Part shown: positions 36,381 to 44,836 of the stretch, piece after piece
Position numbering within the stretch: the stretch's first letter is position 1
How the letters are laid out: each line of letters starts with the position of its first letter
Assembly (NCBI RefSeq): GCF_001653565.1
Contig: NZ_LYPB01000074.1
Coordinates: 124,001-188,000 of the forward strand
Length of the DNA stretch: 64,000 nucleotides
DNA from: Paenibacillus oryzisoli
Lineage (GTDB): Bacteria > Bacillota > Bacilli > Paenibacillales > NBRC-103111
Direction: 5' to 3'
The notes under the pieces: model-generated
What the model was told of the DNA's origin: nothing
Database searches by the model: none
What the model saw: only the letters and a program-made list of their open reading frames with translations
Translations under genes and position numbers: made by a program

Positions 36381-37673
36381 TTATGGCATTAGAGATTGTG
36401 CACGTTTCTGAGCATCCTGCATAATGGACGTGGCATCTCCCGAACCTTGAATCGATTTCTGCACGCCTTCAAGCAAGATTGTCTCAATCTGACTCCATTT
36501 CGAACCTGGATAGGATACCCACGGCTGTAAGCGAGTAAGTTGGTCTAGATTTGGTTTCACCAGCGGATTGGCTGCGACCCAGTCTTTCAAGTACTTCGGA
36601 TCTTCAACAATCGCTGGACGAAGTGGCAGGTAACCGATTTTGGACGTAATGATCGTATACCCTCGCTCACTCGTAACAAACTTAAGGAACTCCCATGCTG
36701 CTTGCTGTTTCACTTTATCATCCGATAACACGAACAGAGCACTTCCTGAGTTTACAGGTGTTGTAGGTTTACTTCCGAAAGAGGGCATCTGGATAGCTTT
36801 CAGGTCCCAGCCTCCCGCTTTGGAAGCGCTGAGCAATGCGCTCTGTAAAGCGCTCGTATACAGCAACATCCCCACTTTCGATTCGCTGAACGCTTGAATC
36901 ACTTCGGTGTCGTTCATCTTGTCGCTTGCGCCGCTTTGAACGAGATCCTGCCACATCTTGATCGCACCGATCGCTGCGGGTTCACCGAACTGGATCGTCT
37001 TGCGATCATCCGATAGGACCTTGCCGCCGTTGCTGCCGATCAATGCTTGGACAATCCAGTCCGCTCCGGCAGCGCCGCCAACATGCACACCTGACGCTTT
37101 CGTTTTGGCTGCAATCTGCAGCGCATAAGTCTTCACTTCCTCCCATGTTTTGGGAGGATTTTCGGGGTCAAGACCCGCATCCTTGAATAGCTTCGCGTTA
37201 TAGAATAAGACCGGTGTACTGAATGTAAAAGGAAGTCCGTAGGTTTTGCCCTTCAATTGGCCTAATTTCAGCCCGTTTGGCGAGAAGCCTTCGAAGTTCT
37301 TCTTCAGCTCATCAGCAGGTACGATATCCTCCAATGCCTTCGCATTGTAGTTCTGAACTGCATAATCCAAACCATCGAATACGAGCTGTGCCACGTCAGG
37401 TCGCGAACCAGCCGCGATATCCGCCTGTACCTTCGTATTAATTTCCGTAGAAGATACCGGAATCGCATCAATCTTAATGTTCGGATGGGCCGCTTCGAAT
37501 TCCGTAATCAGTTGCTGCGTGCCTTCCTTTTGGCTAGCAATCGCTAAGTTGTAGCTATAGAAAGAAATCGTAACCGGACCGGTTGAGGCACTCTCCTTGC
37601 CATTTCCACATGCTGCAGTTACCAGTACAGTTAATGAAAGTAACATCATGATCTTTGTTTTGGCTCGTGACAT
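36381..37673 (-). CDS. extracellular solute-binding lipoprotein (SBP family 1)
   Basis: 430 residues from ATG 37673, preceded by AAGGAG; a longer frame lacks a site. Lipoprotein signal with lipobox LVTAAC (C22). The mature part is a family-1 sugar/glycerol-phosphate binding protein (KPDVAQLVFDG-type and PPKTWEEVKTYA segments, as in UgpB/MalE). It delivers the substrate to the two permeases encoded downstream. UgpB-like binding of glycerol phosphates or glycerophosphodiesters fits the neighbouring phosphoesterases but is inference. Confidence 0.9.
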   Translation of the reverse strand: MSRAKTKIMMLLSLTVLVTAACGNGKESASTGPVTISFYSYNLAIASQKEGTQQLITEFEAAHPNIKIDAIPVSSTEINTKVQADIAAGSRPDVAQLVFDGLDYAVQNYNAKALEDIVPADELKKNFEGFSPNGLKLGQLKGKTYGLPFTFSTPVLFYNAKLFKDAGLDPENPPKTWEEVKTYALQIAAKTKASGVHVGGAAGADWIVQALIGSNGGKVLSDDRKTIQFGEPAAIGAIKMWQDLVQSGASDKMNDTEVIQAFSESKVGMLLYTSALQSALLSASKAGGWDLKAIQMPSFGSKPTTPVNSGSALFVLSDDKVKQQAAWEFLKFVTSERGYTIITSKIGYLPLRPAIVEDPKYLKDWVAANPLVKPNLDQLTRLQPWVSYPGSKWSQIETILLEGVQKSIQGSGDATSIMQDAQKRAQSLMP

Positions 37674-37710
37674 GTCACAGCTCCTTCTTATTATCGTTCT
37701 ATAGGTTGGA

Positions 37711-38559
37711 TTAGGCCTCAGCATGAATCTTGGTTACATTCAGTTCATAGAGCAAGCGCTGCTCTCCAGGAAGGGTCATGGGTTGTACGCTCATTTGCCC
37801 ATTCTTCACGGTAATCAAGTTGTAGCCCGATCTATCGATGAAGCGCATGTTGCTCGAAGCTGACGGATCTAGACCGAAAGCCAGACCATCTGCAGCCGCA
37901 CACAAAATACCACGCAATGTCCCGACATTATGATAATGAATGTGTCCGGACAATAAACCAATGACATCACTGCCTTCAATGACGTTTTCCAAATCCTGCG
38001 GATTTTCCAACAAGTGATCATCCATGATGACCGTAGGTGTTCCCATAACTGGATGATGGTGGACAATGATCGTACCCGATGGTGCAGGTTCAGCTAGCAA
38101 CCCCTTAAGCCAAGCAAGTTGCACTTCATCAAGCCTACCCCCATGGGTACCTGGCACTTGCGTATTTAACATTACGATGCGGAGACCATTGGCCATGAAG
38201 CTATAGTAATAGGATTCGTTCGAAGGCTCTTCCTCTAAGTAACCCTCACGGAAAGGCTCGCGGAAATCATGGTTGCCTAATGCGACATGAATGGGAATAC
38301 CAAGAAGCGCCTCTTCTTCATCTAGTAGTTTTTTGAGAAAACGATAGTCTTCCAAATCTCCGTCATGCGTCAAATCGCCGCTAATTACCACGAAGGATGG
38401 TTTCGTCTCCAATGTGCGAATTTCAGCACAAGCAGCGCGCAGTTTATGTGACATTTCGAGGTCGAATAATGGTTTCTTTCCAGGTACGCTAATATGTATA
38501 TCCGTTAAATGAATGAAGAAAATCGGTTCCATTGTTGTCATTGTTGTCATCGTTGTCAT
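37711..38559 (-). CDS. metallophosphoesterase, CpdA/GpdQ-like
   Basis: 282 residues with all calcineurin-like motifs: D-x-H (LTDIHIS), GDLTHDG, GNHDF, HHHP and GHIHYHN. This class hydrolyses cyclic nucleotides or glycerophosphodiesters using two metal ions. No signal peptide, so it acts on imported substrate in the cytosol. The first codons are a 9-base repeat giving four in-frame ATG codons (MTTMTTMTTM); the first, at 38559, has GGGGAGAG at good distance. Three bases after the preceding gene. Confidence 0.9.
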   Translation of the reverse strand: MTTMTTMTTMEPIFFIHLTDIHISVPGKKPLFDLEMSHKLRAACAEIRTLETKPSFVVISGDLTHDGDLEDYRFLKKLLDEEEALLGIPIHVALGNHDFREPFREGYLEEEPSNESYYYSFMANGLRIVMLNTQVPGTHGGRLDEVQLAWLKGLLAEPAPSGTIIVHHHPVMGTPTVIMDDHLLENPQDLENVIEGSDVIGLLSGHIHYHNVGTLRGILCAAADGLAFGLDPSASSNMRFIDRSGYNLITVKNGQMSVQPMTLPGEQRLLYELNVTKIHAEA

Positions 38560-38561
38560 TG

Positions 38562-39569
38562 TTAGATACTCTCCCCGTGAACGTGTTGATGTGGCTGATA
38601 AGATGTTAGTTCGTTGACACCATCAAGATGAATAACTCGATAAGTAGGAACACCTCCGCGCATGGTTACCCATAGTACGACATTCTCATCCCCCGGATTT
38701 GACCCGTCCCCATGTGCAAGACCACCTGTTCTACCCAGCTGTATGAACTCGGCATGGCCTACGCGTGAATACTCCATCGCATGCAGGTGCCCGGCAAAAA
38801 TGGTGTAAGGGCGATCCCCTAGCATCTGAATGAGCTCCTGGTATTCACTGCTTTCTGATTTCCAACCTGGCTTATGCATGTTGACGAACGTCCACTTGGC
38901 ATCCGCATTGTTTGCCAATACGCGTCTAAAGTAAGCCAGTTGCTCCTCACCAAGACTCAGCTTGATCTTGCCGAAACCTTGTAACTCCTCAGGCGAAAGT
39001 CCCTCCTTTAGTTCATTGATAAAAGCACTCATGTATTCATTGGACCGTTCAGGTACGCGCTTTACGTCCGCAGTTACTCGCTTGATGATATCGATAAAGG
39101 TGTCCGAGAACTCATCTGGCGTTTTCTCTGTATTTAAGGATAAGAACAGTGAATCCCCTACACGAAATGCGTAGTAGTCCAAGCCCTTACGCTCGCGCCA
39201 TACCTCTGCCATCGTGGCATTGCTATAGTCGTGATTGCCGATGACGGGGAAGAACGGCAGTCCCATCGCGGCTATTTTGCCGTCTATTTCATCCCATTCT
39301 TGATGCGTATCCGCGGCGTTATTCCAATAACCTTCGATCAAATCACCCACCGCCAAGACAAAGTCAGGTTTCAAATCCTTCACCATGTCAAGCGCTTTCT
39401 CAAATACTCCCTCCGTCGCCATTCCGCAACGGTCCCCCATCACAACGAACGAGAAGTCTTCGGCCAGTTGACTAGGCATGCTCCCAAACCAAGGGCGTTT
39501 CTCTGTGGCTACAAGCTGATCCTCAAAGATGGTTACGTTCTTCTTTTCATCGAGCTGTACAGTTGGCAT
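38562..39569 (-). CDS. metallophosphoesterase, GDR-type first motif
   Basis: 335 residues, first gene of the operon. Motifs: MGDRCG (the D-x-H position reads D-R-C, a known variant in part of the family), VGDLIEGYW, GNHDYS, NMHKPGW and FAGHLHAMEYS. It is cytosolic, with no signal peptide. Together with the next gene it suggests two successive phosphoester cleavages, or two substrate classes. ATG 39569 follows GAAGGGAGA. Confidence 0.88.
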   Translation of the reverse strand: MPTVQLDEKKNVTIFEDQLVATEKRPWFGSMPSQLAEDFSFVVMGDRCGMATEGVFEKALDMVKDLKPDFVLAVGDLIEGYWNNAADTHQEWDEIDGKIAAMGLPFFPVIGNHDYSNATMAEVWRERKGLDYYAFRVGDSLFLSLNTEKTPDEFSDTFIDIIKRVTADVKRVPERSNEYMSAFINELKEGLSPEELQGFGKIKLSLGEEQLAYFRRVLANNADAKWTFVNMHKPGWKSESSEYQELIQMLGDRPYTIFAGHLHAMEYSRVGHAEFIQLGRTGGLAHGDGSNPGDENVVLWVTMRGGVPTYRVIHLDGVNELTSYQPHQHVHGESI

Positions 39570-39713
39570 GGTTCCTATCTCCCTTCGATTGGTGAAAGCT
39601 TGTTCTTAACCTCAGTATGCAGGTTGTATGTAAGCAGAATATTAGCTTGATTTGTAGTTATTATTAATCTAGGTGTCTTGGGTCTGGTGGTGGCAAAAGA
39701 AGGCCAACGCCAA

Positions 39714-39741
39714 AGAAGCGAGCCCTTGTGGGCTCGCTTCT
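39714..39741. terminator. strong hairpin between rpsR and the phosphoesterase operon
   Basis: A perfect 12-pair stem AGAAGCGAGCCC / GGGCTCGCTTCT with a four-base loop; only a short T run follows on the - strand. Acts as second barrier after the rpsR terminator. Confidence 0.6.
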
Positions 39742-39749
39742 CGTTCATA

Positions 39750-39783
39750 ATAAAAAGAGCAACCGGTTGCCCGATTGCTCTTT
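39750..39783 (-). terminator. terminator of the rpsF-ssb-rpsR operon
   Basis: AAAGAGCAA...TTGCTCTTT with further inner pairing, T-rich on the - strand, 11 bases after the rpsR stop. Confidence 0.8.
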
Positions 39784-39793
39784 ATTCCGAAAC

Positions 39794-40081
39794 CTATTCC
39801 GTTGTGTAAGGAAGCAACGCGATTGTACGGGAACGCTTGATAGCGATCGTCAAAGCACGTTGGTACTTAGCGGAAGTTCCAGTTACACGTCTAGGAAGAA
39901 TCTTCCCGCGCTCACTGATGAACTTTTTAAGAGTCTCGATATCTTTATAGTCAATGTGCTTGATTTTGTTTACTGTGAAGTAACAAACTTTACGGCGCTT
40001 GCCTTTACCGCCTTTGCCACGAGGAGCAAATTTGCGATCAGCACGATCATCACCATTGTTGTCTCTTTTTTGGAAAGCCAT
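39794..40081 (-). CDS. rpsR: 30S ribosomal protein S18
   Basis: 95 residues. A basic Gly-rich N-terminal extension is followed by the S18 core ([20 protein letters not shown], then [18 protein letters not shown] RNA-binding stretch). It forms a dimer with S6 on the platform of the 30S subunit. Last gene of rpsF-ssb-rpsR. Confidence 0.96.
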   Translation of the reverse strand: MAFQKRDNNGDDRADRKFAPRGKGGKGKRRKVCYFTVNKIKHIDYKDIETLKKFISERGKILPRRVTGTSAKYQRALTIAIKRSRTIALLPYTTE

Positions 40082-40106
40082 TGTGTCTCTTCAGTCCTTT
40101 CTACGT

Positions 40107-40589
40107 TTAAAATGGCAAATCATCATCGGAAATATCGATCGGTTTTCCGTCATCTATGAAAGGATCCTGCTGCTCGCGCGATCCACCGCCACGATTGCTG
40201 CTTCCGCCGCCGCTATAGCCGCCTGCATTTGCATTAGAGGATCCGCCTTCTTCGCGATTCCCGCCGCCGCTTGATTCAAGGAAACGTACATTGTCGGCAA
40301 TAATTTCGGTCACGTAAACACGCTTTCCTTCATTGTTGTCGTAGTTACGCACTTGAATGCGTCCTTCAACTGCTGTTAAACGACCTTTACGCAAGTAATT
40401 CGCGCATGTTTCGGCAAGCTGCCTCCACGTGACGATATTGATAAAGTCCGCTTCACGTTCTTTCGAGCCACCGCTCGTGAAAGGACGATCTACAGCAAGT
40501 GTGAATTGGGTAACTGCTACCCCAGCTGGTGTATAACGAAGCTCTGGATCTCTGGTCAATCGACCGATAAGAATGACACGGTTCAACAT
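40107..40589 (-). CDS. ssb: single-stranded DNA-binding protein
   Basis: 160 residues: OB fold (1-108, [20 protein letters not shown]), Gly/Ser/Asn-rich linker, and the acidic tip DISDDDLPF that binds replication and repair proteins. The main replicative SSB (SsbA). ATG follows AGGAGGG. Lies between rpsF and rpsR as in all Bacillales. Confidence 0.97.
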   Translation of the reverse strand: MLNRVILIGRLTRDPELRYTPAGVAVTQFTLAVDRPFTSGGSKEREADFINIVTWRQLAETCANYLRKGRLTAVEGRIQVRNYDNNEGKRVYVTEIIADNVRFLESSGGGNREEGGSSNANAGGYSGGGSSNRGGGSREQQDPFIDDGKPIDISDDDLPF

Positions 40590-40623
40590 GGAATAACCCT
40601 CCTGACGAAAATACTGGCATTGA

Positions 40624-40911
40624 TTAAGCTACGTCGTTTACGATTAAGTGACGAATAACTTCGTCCGAAATCTTAAGTACGCGATCAAGTTCAGTTACAA
40701 CAGCAGGTTCTGCGTTGAAGTGTACAAGCACGTAGTGCCCGTCACGGAACTTATTGATCTCATACGCAAGACGGCGTTTACCCATCAGGTCATGTTTGGA
40801 GATTTCTCCCCCACCGTTCGAGATGATGCCTTGAAACTTTTCAACCGTAGATTGAACAACTTCTTGCTCAACGTCAGTACGAATGATGTACATCAATTCA
40901 TATTTGCGCAT
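40624..40911 (-). CDS. rpsF: 30S ribosomal protein S6
   Basis: 95 residues from ATG 40911 ([20 protein letters not shown]), 8 bases after AGGAGG; upstream codons in the same frame have no site. Ferredoxin-like fold, pairs with S18. First gene of the operon, whose leader contains a hairpin that may be the S6:S18 autoregulation site. Confidence 0.96.
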   Translation of the reverse strand: MRKYELMYIIRTDVEQEVVQSTVEKFQGIISNGGGEISKHDLMGKRRLAYEINKFRDGHYVLVHFNAEPAVVTELDRVLKISDEVIRHLIVNDVA

Positions 40912-40938
40912 GTATTTCACCTCCTTTTGGACTAAGCG

Positions 40939-40973
40939 GCTCCTATTCAAACTTGCTAGGCAAGTGAAGGAGC
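40939..40973 (-). promoter_or_regulatory. rpsF leader hairpin, possible S6:S18 autoregulatory site
   Basis: On the - strand GCTCCT...CTTGC-CTA-GCAAG...AGGAGC followed by CGC: two stacked stems with an internal loop, 28 bases upstream of the rpsF start codon. The S6:S18 complex is known to bind a hairpin with a CCG-containing loop at this place in many bacteria. Only position and fold support it. Confidence 0.4.
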
Positions 40974-41154
40974 AAGGAGCGAGGATTCTTATTCAAAACT
41001 CGCACCTGAATACTATAGCAAATCGGGCGATAAATTACAAGTTTCGATATTACGTTTTTTGGAGGAGGAAGCTGGTAAGAAATAAATTACATGCTCGGGC
41101 TAATTAAGGGCAATCTAACTACGATTGTTATTCTAATCAAGAGGTGATTCAGTC

Positions 41155-41346
41155 ATGGGTGAATGGACACATTTTAATGAAGGCGATCATGTTCCGAACG
41201 ACGGCGAATATATGGAAATTGGCGAGAATGCCTTCCATATGGGGATTAACAATCCCAAGACGGTTACATTGAGAAAAGGTGACACTTTTCCGGCAACGAG
41301 CAATCATAATCGCAAGTGGCATAAAAAAGGCGGCAAGCGGATGTAG
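41155..41346 (+). CDS. yjzC: YjzC family small protein
   Basis: 63 residues (MGEWTHFNEGDHVPNDGEYM at the start), with the family's GDxxPNxGxYxE pattern and basic HNRKWHKKGGKRM-like tail. YjzC proteins are small conserved Bacillales proteins of unknown function. ATG 41155 follows AGAGGTGA. Single gene with its own terminator. Confidence 0.88.
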   Translation: MGEWTHFNEGDHVPNDGEYMEIGENAFHMGINNPKTVTLRKGDTFPATSNHNRKWHKKGGKRM

Positions 41347-41369
41347 CTTCTTCTATTAAAAAGTTTGAA

Positions 41370-41417
41370 AAGGCCGCCCCTGCAGTCGTAACTGACTGAG
41401 GGTCGGCCTCTATTTTA
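41370..41417. terminator. terminator after yjzC
   Basis: AAGGCCG...CGGCCT with TCTATTTTA tail, between convergent yjzC and the TIM-barrel gene. Confidence 0.75.
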
Positions 41418-41430
41418 TAGAGTCTACCTC

Positions 41431-42291
41431 TTACATAGGTATTTGGCCACTAGCCAGCTTCTGAGCAATTTGAAAATCATGCTGTAGACGTTCGAATCCG
41501 GATCCCTGCGTATGGCACTCCAACGTTACCCAGTCCTTATAACCGATTTCCCGCAGCGATTCAAACAATGCGCTATGATCCGCTTCGCCCTTACCCAACA
41601 GACAAGGCACGAAATTCTCTATGCCTCTGTGAGTCCTGTTCGAGAAAGCGCCTGGCTCACTGCCGTCCGAAGTCCTGCGTTCGTCTTTGACATGTACATG
41701 CTTCAAATGCTTGCCCAGCTTCTTCACCGATTCATACCCATAATCGGTATCTGTAATGTACATGTTGCCTGCATCATGGATAAAGCCGATTCGATCCATC
41801 TTTACGAGCTGAAGAAGCTTCAGCGCATCGTCCGCCGTCTCGACGAGAGATTCATTATGCAATTCCACCAGCACGTCCATGTTATATGCCTTCGCATCTT
41901 CGGCGCAACGCTCCAGCCAATAGGCGGCCTTTGCGTAATGGTACTCGTGCGCCAGGAAAGCATTAGGCCCTCCCGTCAATACGCGAATCATGGTAGCCCC
42001 TAACTGGTCTGCTGCCTCAAGCAAACGCCGGAAGTCATCGAAAGTCGCGGACGCTTCCTGATCGCTGATCGTTGAGAATCTGCCTGTATAGCTGGCTATA
42101 GCGGGAATAGCCAGCTGCAATTCTTCGGATAATGTGCGCAGTTCCTTCAGTCGGCTTCTGCTCGTCGTCGGCGACAGATGATGATCGCGGGCTGCAATCT
42201 CAATTCCGTCTAAGCCCAATTCCTTCGTAATCTTCATTGCCTCTTGTATACTGTGGTCCATCAACACACCGCTGAACGCTGCGAATTTCAT
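41431..42291 (-). CDS. sugar phosphate isomerase/epimerase family protein
   Basis: 286 residues, a xylose-isomerase-like TIM barrel (AP_endonuc_2). Metal-ligand pattern visible as VELHNES (E142 region), HDAGNMY, HVHVKDER and TLECHTQG. Relatives isomerise or epimerise keto-sugars, inososes or hydroxypyruvate. The substrate is not predictable and the gene stands alone. ATG 42291. Confidence 0.88.
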   Translation of the reverse strand: MKFAAFSGVLMDHSIQEAMKITKELGLDGIEIAARDHHLSPTTSRSRLKELRTLSEELQLAIPAIASYTGRFSTISDQEASATFDDFRRLLEAADQLGATMIRVLTGGPNAFLAHEYHYAKAAYWLERCAEDAKAYNMDVLVELHNESLVETADDALKLLQLVKMDRIGFIHDAGNMYITDTDYGYESVKKLGKHLKHVHVKDERRTSDGSEPGAFSNRTHRGIENFVPCLLGKGEADHSALFESLREIGYKDWVTLECHTQGSGFERLQHDFQIAQKLASGQIPM

Positions 42292-42624
42292 TGGCTAGAC
42301 TCCCTTCCTTCAACCAGCATGCTGGTATGAGATAATCGATTCATCTGGATACGGTTCTGTTGCCAGGTAGAGTGTCCACTACTATCGTCGCTCAAAACGC
42401 TCCACCACCTGTAATTGCCACAATTATAGCAATTTCTTACAAGGTATAGTTGACGTTTCTTTCGAACTACTTTTACATATTTTTCGTTCCAAAACCGCCT
42501 ATTCGTAACATTAACCTCTTATAGACAGATTCCCATAAAAAAAGCAGCAGACTAGTTTATAGCCCACTGCTTCTCTCCTATTTCCTGTTAAAGCAACTCC
42601 AATTCAAAGGCCATCGACCAGACG
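42292..42624. other. intergenic region with one terminator
   Basis: No gene seen. On the - strand AGCAG...CTGCT followed by seven T (42537-42573) ends the lipoprotein gene. Confidence 0.5.
42537..42573 (-). terminator. terminator of the lipoprotein gene
   Basis: AGCAG(TG)GGCTATAAACTAGTC(TG)CTGCT and TTTTTTT on the - strand. Confidence 0.7.
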
Positions 42625-43071
42625 CTACTTCTGAAATACACGCTTCTCCGAGATTTTGCCATCGCTAAAGAATACAATCTCCGCGTAATACCCTGGCTGA
42701 TTCGTAATGACATACTGGTACGTCTTCTTCCCATTCTCATCCTTAACTAACACACCTTTGGTGCCTGTCTGTTTGACCACTTCATCGTAAGTCGCCGTCA
42801 AAGTGATCTTCTCAATTTGCTCCTTCGTTATCGGGGAAGGTGACTCTGCCGCACCAACGCCTGTAGTTCCCTTTGGTGTAGTTGTAGGTGCCGTTGTCAC
42901 AGCACCTCCCCCATTCGTCCCACTAGGCGTCGCTGAGGCCCCTGCTGAGGGCTGTACCGTCGCACTTACTGTTGGACTAACTGTTGGGGTACTTGTCGAC
43001 GTATCGTCCTTCTTAGAGCAGCCTGAGGCCATCACAGCAATCACTGCTAGAGTTAGCATCCATTTCTTCAT
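42625..43071 (-). CDS. small secreted lipoprotein
   Basis: 148 residues. Signal peptide with lipobox VMASGC (C18), a linker of Thr/Pro/Ser/Ala/Gly (about 22-80), and a C-terminal domain of about 65 residues (TLTATYDEVVKQTGTKGVLV, then YAEIVFFSDGKISEKRVF) resembling the BamE/SmpA or DUF3862-like fold used by small envelope lipoproteins. Function unknown. An AACCTAA inverted repeat lies in its promoter region. Confidence 0.78.
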   Translation of the reverse strand: MKKWMLTLAVIAVMASGCSKKDDTSTSTPTVSPTVSATVQPSAGASATPSGTNGGGAVTTAPTTTPKGTTGVGAAESPSPITKEQIEKITLTATYDEVVKQTGTKGVLVKDENGKKTYQYVITNQPGYYAEIVFFSDGKISEKRVFQK

Positions 43072-43103
43072 ATATCTCGTCCTCCTACATAGCGATTAGC
43101 CAT

Positions 43104-43120
43104 AACCTAACTGTTAGGTT
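43104..43120. promoter_or_regulatory. AACCTAA inverted repeat
   Basis: AACCTAA-CTG-TTAGGTT, perfect 7-base arms, 33 bases upstream of the lipoprotein start codon. A possible operator; the binding protein is unknown. Confidence 0.35.
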
Positions 43121-43192
43121 GCTTCAATTCTTTACTTTCTATCCCTTCCCTTTCATATAAACCATTAATGCGATGTCGAAACAGATAAATTA

Positions 43193-43231
43193 AAAAAGCC
43201 GCCCATACCCCCTAAGGATATAAACGGCTTT
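43193..43231 (-). terminator. terminator after tRNA-Ser
   Basis: AAAGCCG...CGGCTTT and TTTTT on the - strand, 20 bases past the tRNA. Confidence 0.75.
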
Positions 43232-43250
43232 CATCTGGTGTGTTCTAGTA

Positions 43251-43338
43251 CGGAAAGAGTGGGAGTCGAACCCACGCACGCCTCGCGACGCCTAACTGAT
43301 TTCGAGTCAGCCCCCTTGGACCACTTGGGTACCTTTCC
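43251..43338 (-). tRNA. tRNA-Ser (anticodon CGA)
   Basis: An 88-base cloverleaf: acceptor GGAAAGG / TCTTTCC, anticodon stem CTGA / TCAG with loop CTCGAAA, hence anticodon CGA reading UCG; a long variable arm (GGCGTCGCGAGGCG region) typical of serine; T arm with GGTTCGACTCC. CCA is not encoded. Own terminator follows. Confidence 0.95.
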
Positions 43339-43412
43339 AAGAAATGAGAACAGGACTTATTGTATCAAAAAAGTCTGTCTCTCGCAAGTGCTTTCCTATA
43401 TTTTATGAAAAG

Positions 43413-43628
43413 TTAGCTCGACTCTTCTTCTGTCACCGCACTACTGCGCAATATTTTTTTGAGCTTGCTTTCGAACTTCGTTCTCGGCACTAAGACACTG
43501 TGCTTACAGCCTACACATTTAATCCGAATATCCATCCCCATTCGAATAATTTCCATTTCATTTGTACCGCATGGATGGGGCTTTTTCATTTGTACAACAT
43601 CGCCAAGTTGGTATTCCTTCTTATCCAT
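43413..43628 (-). CDS. yyzM: DUF951 small protein (YyzM-like)
   Basis: 71 residues from ATG 43628 after AGGGGAAC (MDKKEYQLGDVVQMKKPHPC). DUF951 signature with zinc-like cysteines: KPHPCG and IKCVGC, then VLVPRTKFE. Function unknown; conserved next to mscS/yyaC genes in Firmicutes. One base after the mscS stop codon, so certainly one transcript. Confidence 0.9.
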   Translation of the reverse strand: MDKKEYQLGDVVQMKKPHPCGTNEMEIIRMGMDIRIKCVGCKHSVLVPRTKFESKLKKILRSSAVTEEESS

Positions 43629-43629
43629 C

Positions 43630-44484
43630 TTAGTTCCCCTCCACCTTTTCCTGTTTGATGCCATGGGTATCTAGATACTTCTTAATTTCTGCATTTAGAA
43701 TTCGCCCAACTTCACCTTGTTTGTTCGGCGTACATTCTGCAATCACTCGTATCTTCAAATCCGTAGTACCAACCATCTGCACACCAAGTACTTGTGGGAC
43801 TTTAACGATATTCTCTGTGCGCTCATACACTTCAGCAACAACTTCATTTAATAAGACTATCGCACGATCAATATCAGCGTCATAGGCGAGTGATACATCG
43901 ACGATCGCAATCGAATTATAAGTGGAAAAGTTGGTCACTTGTTTAATGTTTCCGTTAGGGATGATGTGAACCTCACCGGTCCAGCTCTTGATCCGAGTCA
44001 CACGAATGCCTATTTCCTCAACAGTTCCTTTGAATTGATCGATTTGAATCACATCGCCAACACCGAATTGATCTTCGAAGATAATAAAGAACCCTGTAAT
44101 AACATCCTTCACCAAACTCTGTGCTCCAAACCCTATTGCTAGCCCAAGAACACCTGCTCCCGCGAGTAAGGGGCCTAAATTCAATCCGACTTGGCCCAAA
44201 ATCAACATAATAGCAACTAGATTTACTGTATAAGCGATAAGATTATGTATTAGGATAGAAATCGTATTCGATCTTCGTCTATCAATCTTGAGCGGTGACT
44301 TCTCTCTCGCAATGACCATATGATCTATTGTTTTGTCAGCAACCTTGATGACAATTCTAGCAATGACATAGATAAGTATAATTTTAATAGCGATCCAAAA
44401 TATCGAGGCAACAATTTCAGGTTTACTAACATGCTCCCGAATCCAATGCATCAAATCTTCAAAATAATGTGTTTCAAAAGCCAC
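43630..44484 (-). CDS. small-conductance mechanosensitive channel, MscS family
   Basis: 284 residues: three N-terminal membrane helices, with TM3 rich in Gly/Ala (PLLAGAGVLGLAIGFGAQSL), followed by the beta domain (DQFGVGDVIQ, VEEIGIRVTRIK) and a C-terminal alpha-beta domain. Opens under membrane tension to release solutes at hypo-osmotic shock. Twelve bases after the DUF3343 gene. Confidence 0.93.
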   Translation of the reverse strand: MAFETHYFEDLMHWIREHVSKPEIVASIFWIAIKIILIYVIARIVIKVADKTIDHMVIAREKSPLKIDRRRSNTISILIHNLIAYTVNLVAIMLILGQVGLNLGPLLAGAGVLGLAIGFGAQSLVKDVITGFFIIFEDQFGVGDVIQIDQFKGTVEEIGIRVTRIKSWTGEVHIIPNGNIKQVTNFSTYNSIAIVDVSLAYDADIDRAIVLLNEVVAEVYERTENIVKVPQVLGVQMVGTTDLKIRVIAECTPNKQGEVGRILNAEIKKYLDTHGIKQEKVEGN

Positions 44485-44496
44485 TAGTAAGCCTCC

Positions 44497-44739
44497 TTAC
44501 TTTTCTACTATGGTACCATATCCATCTTCTTTTTTAAAATAAATGCCTCTGATCTCGACGTTCTCGCTCTCTATAATCTCTTGAACTCGCATAAGATCTG
44601 CTCCTGGGAATTCAATAGAAAGCGCGCACCCTGCTGTAATTTCTTTCGGTGTAGGCCTGATATCGATCTCAATATCTGCATATTCTAGCAACATCTCAGC
44701 TCGTAGTGCTTGTTGGGTAGAATCGAAAGCTAGCAACAT
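44497..44739 (-). CDS. DUF3343 small protein
   Basis: 80 residues: MLLAFDSTQQALRAEMLLEY, then IDIRPTPKEITAGCALSIEF. This is the DUF3343 family (putative Se/S-carrier-like fold, conserved PxPxxxxxxCG-like stretch, here PTPKEITAGC). Such proteins often neighbour sulfur or selenium transfer genes; an aminotransferase class V gene lies 1.2 kb away. Function unproven. It heads the DUF3343-mscS-DUF951 run. Confidence 0.85.
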   Translation of the reverse strand: MLLAFDSTQQALRAEMLLEYADIEIDIRPTPKEITAGCALSIEFPGADLMRVQEIIESENVEIRGIYFKKEDGYGTIVEK

Positions 44740-44836
44740 AATAGAAAATTCCAGAGAAACCTCTCCTCTCTACGTATAAATGTGCCTCTCTCTCCATATA
44801 CTAGTAAAAAAAGATGGACTACTTTGGAGGGATATC

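Noticed and set aside
36640-36897. + strand frame opposite the solute-binding protein
   Set aside because: Shadow of a lipoprotein gene with clear lipobox and family pattern on the other strand.
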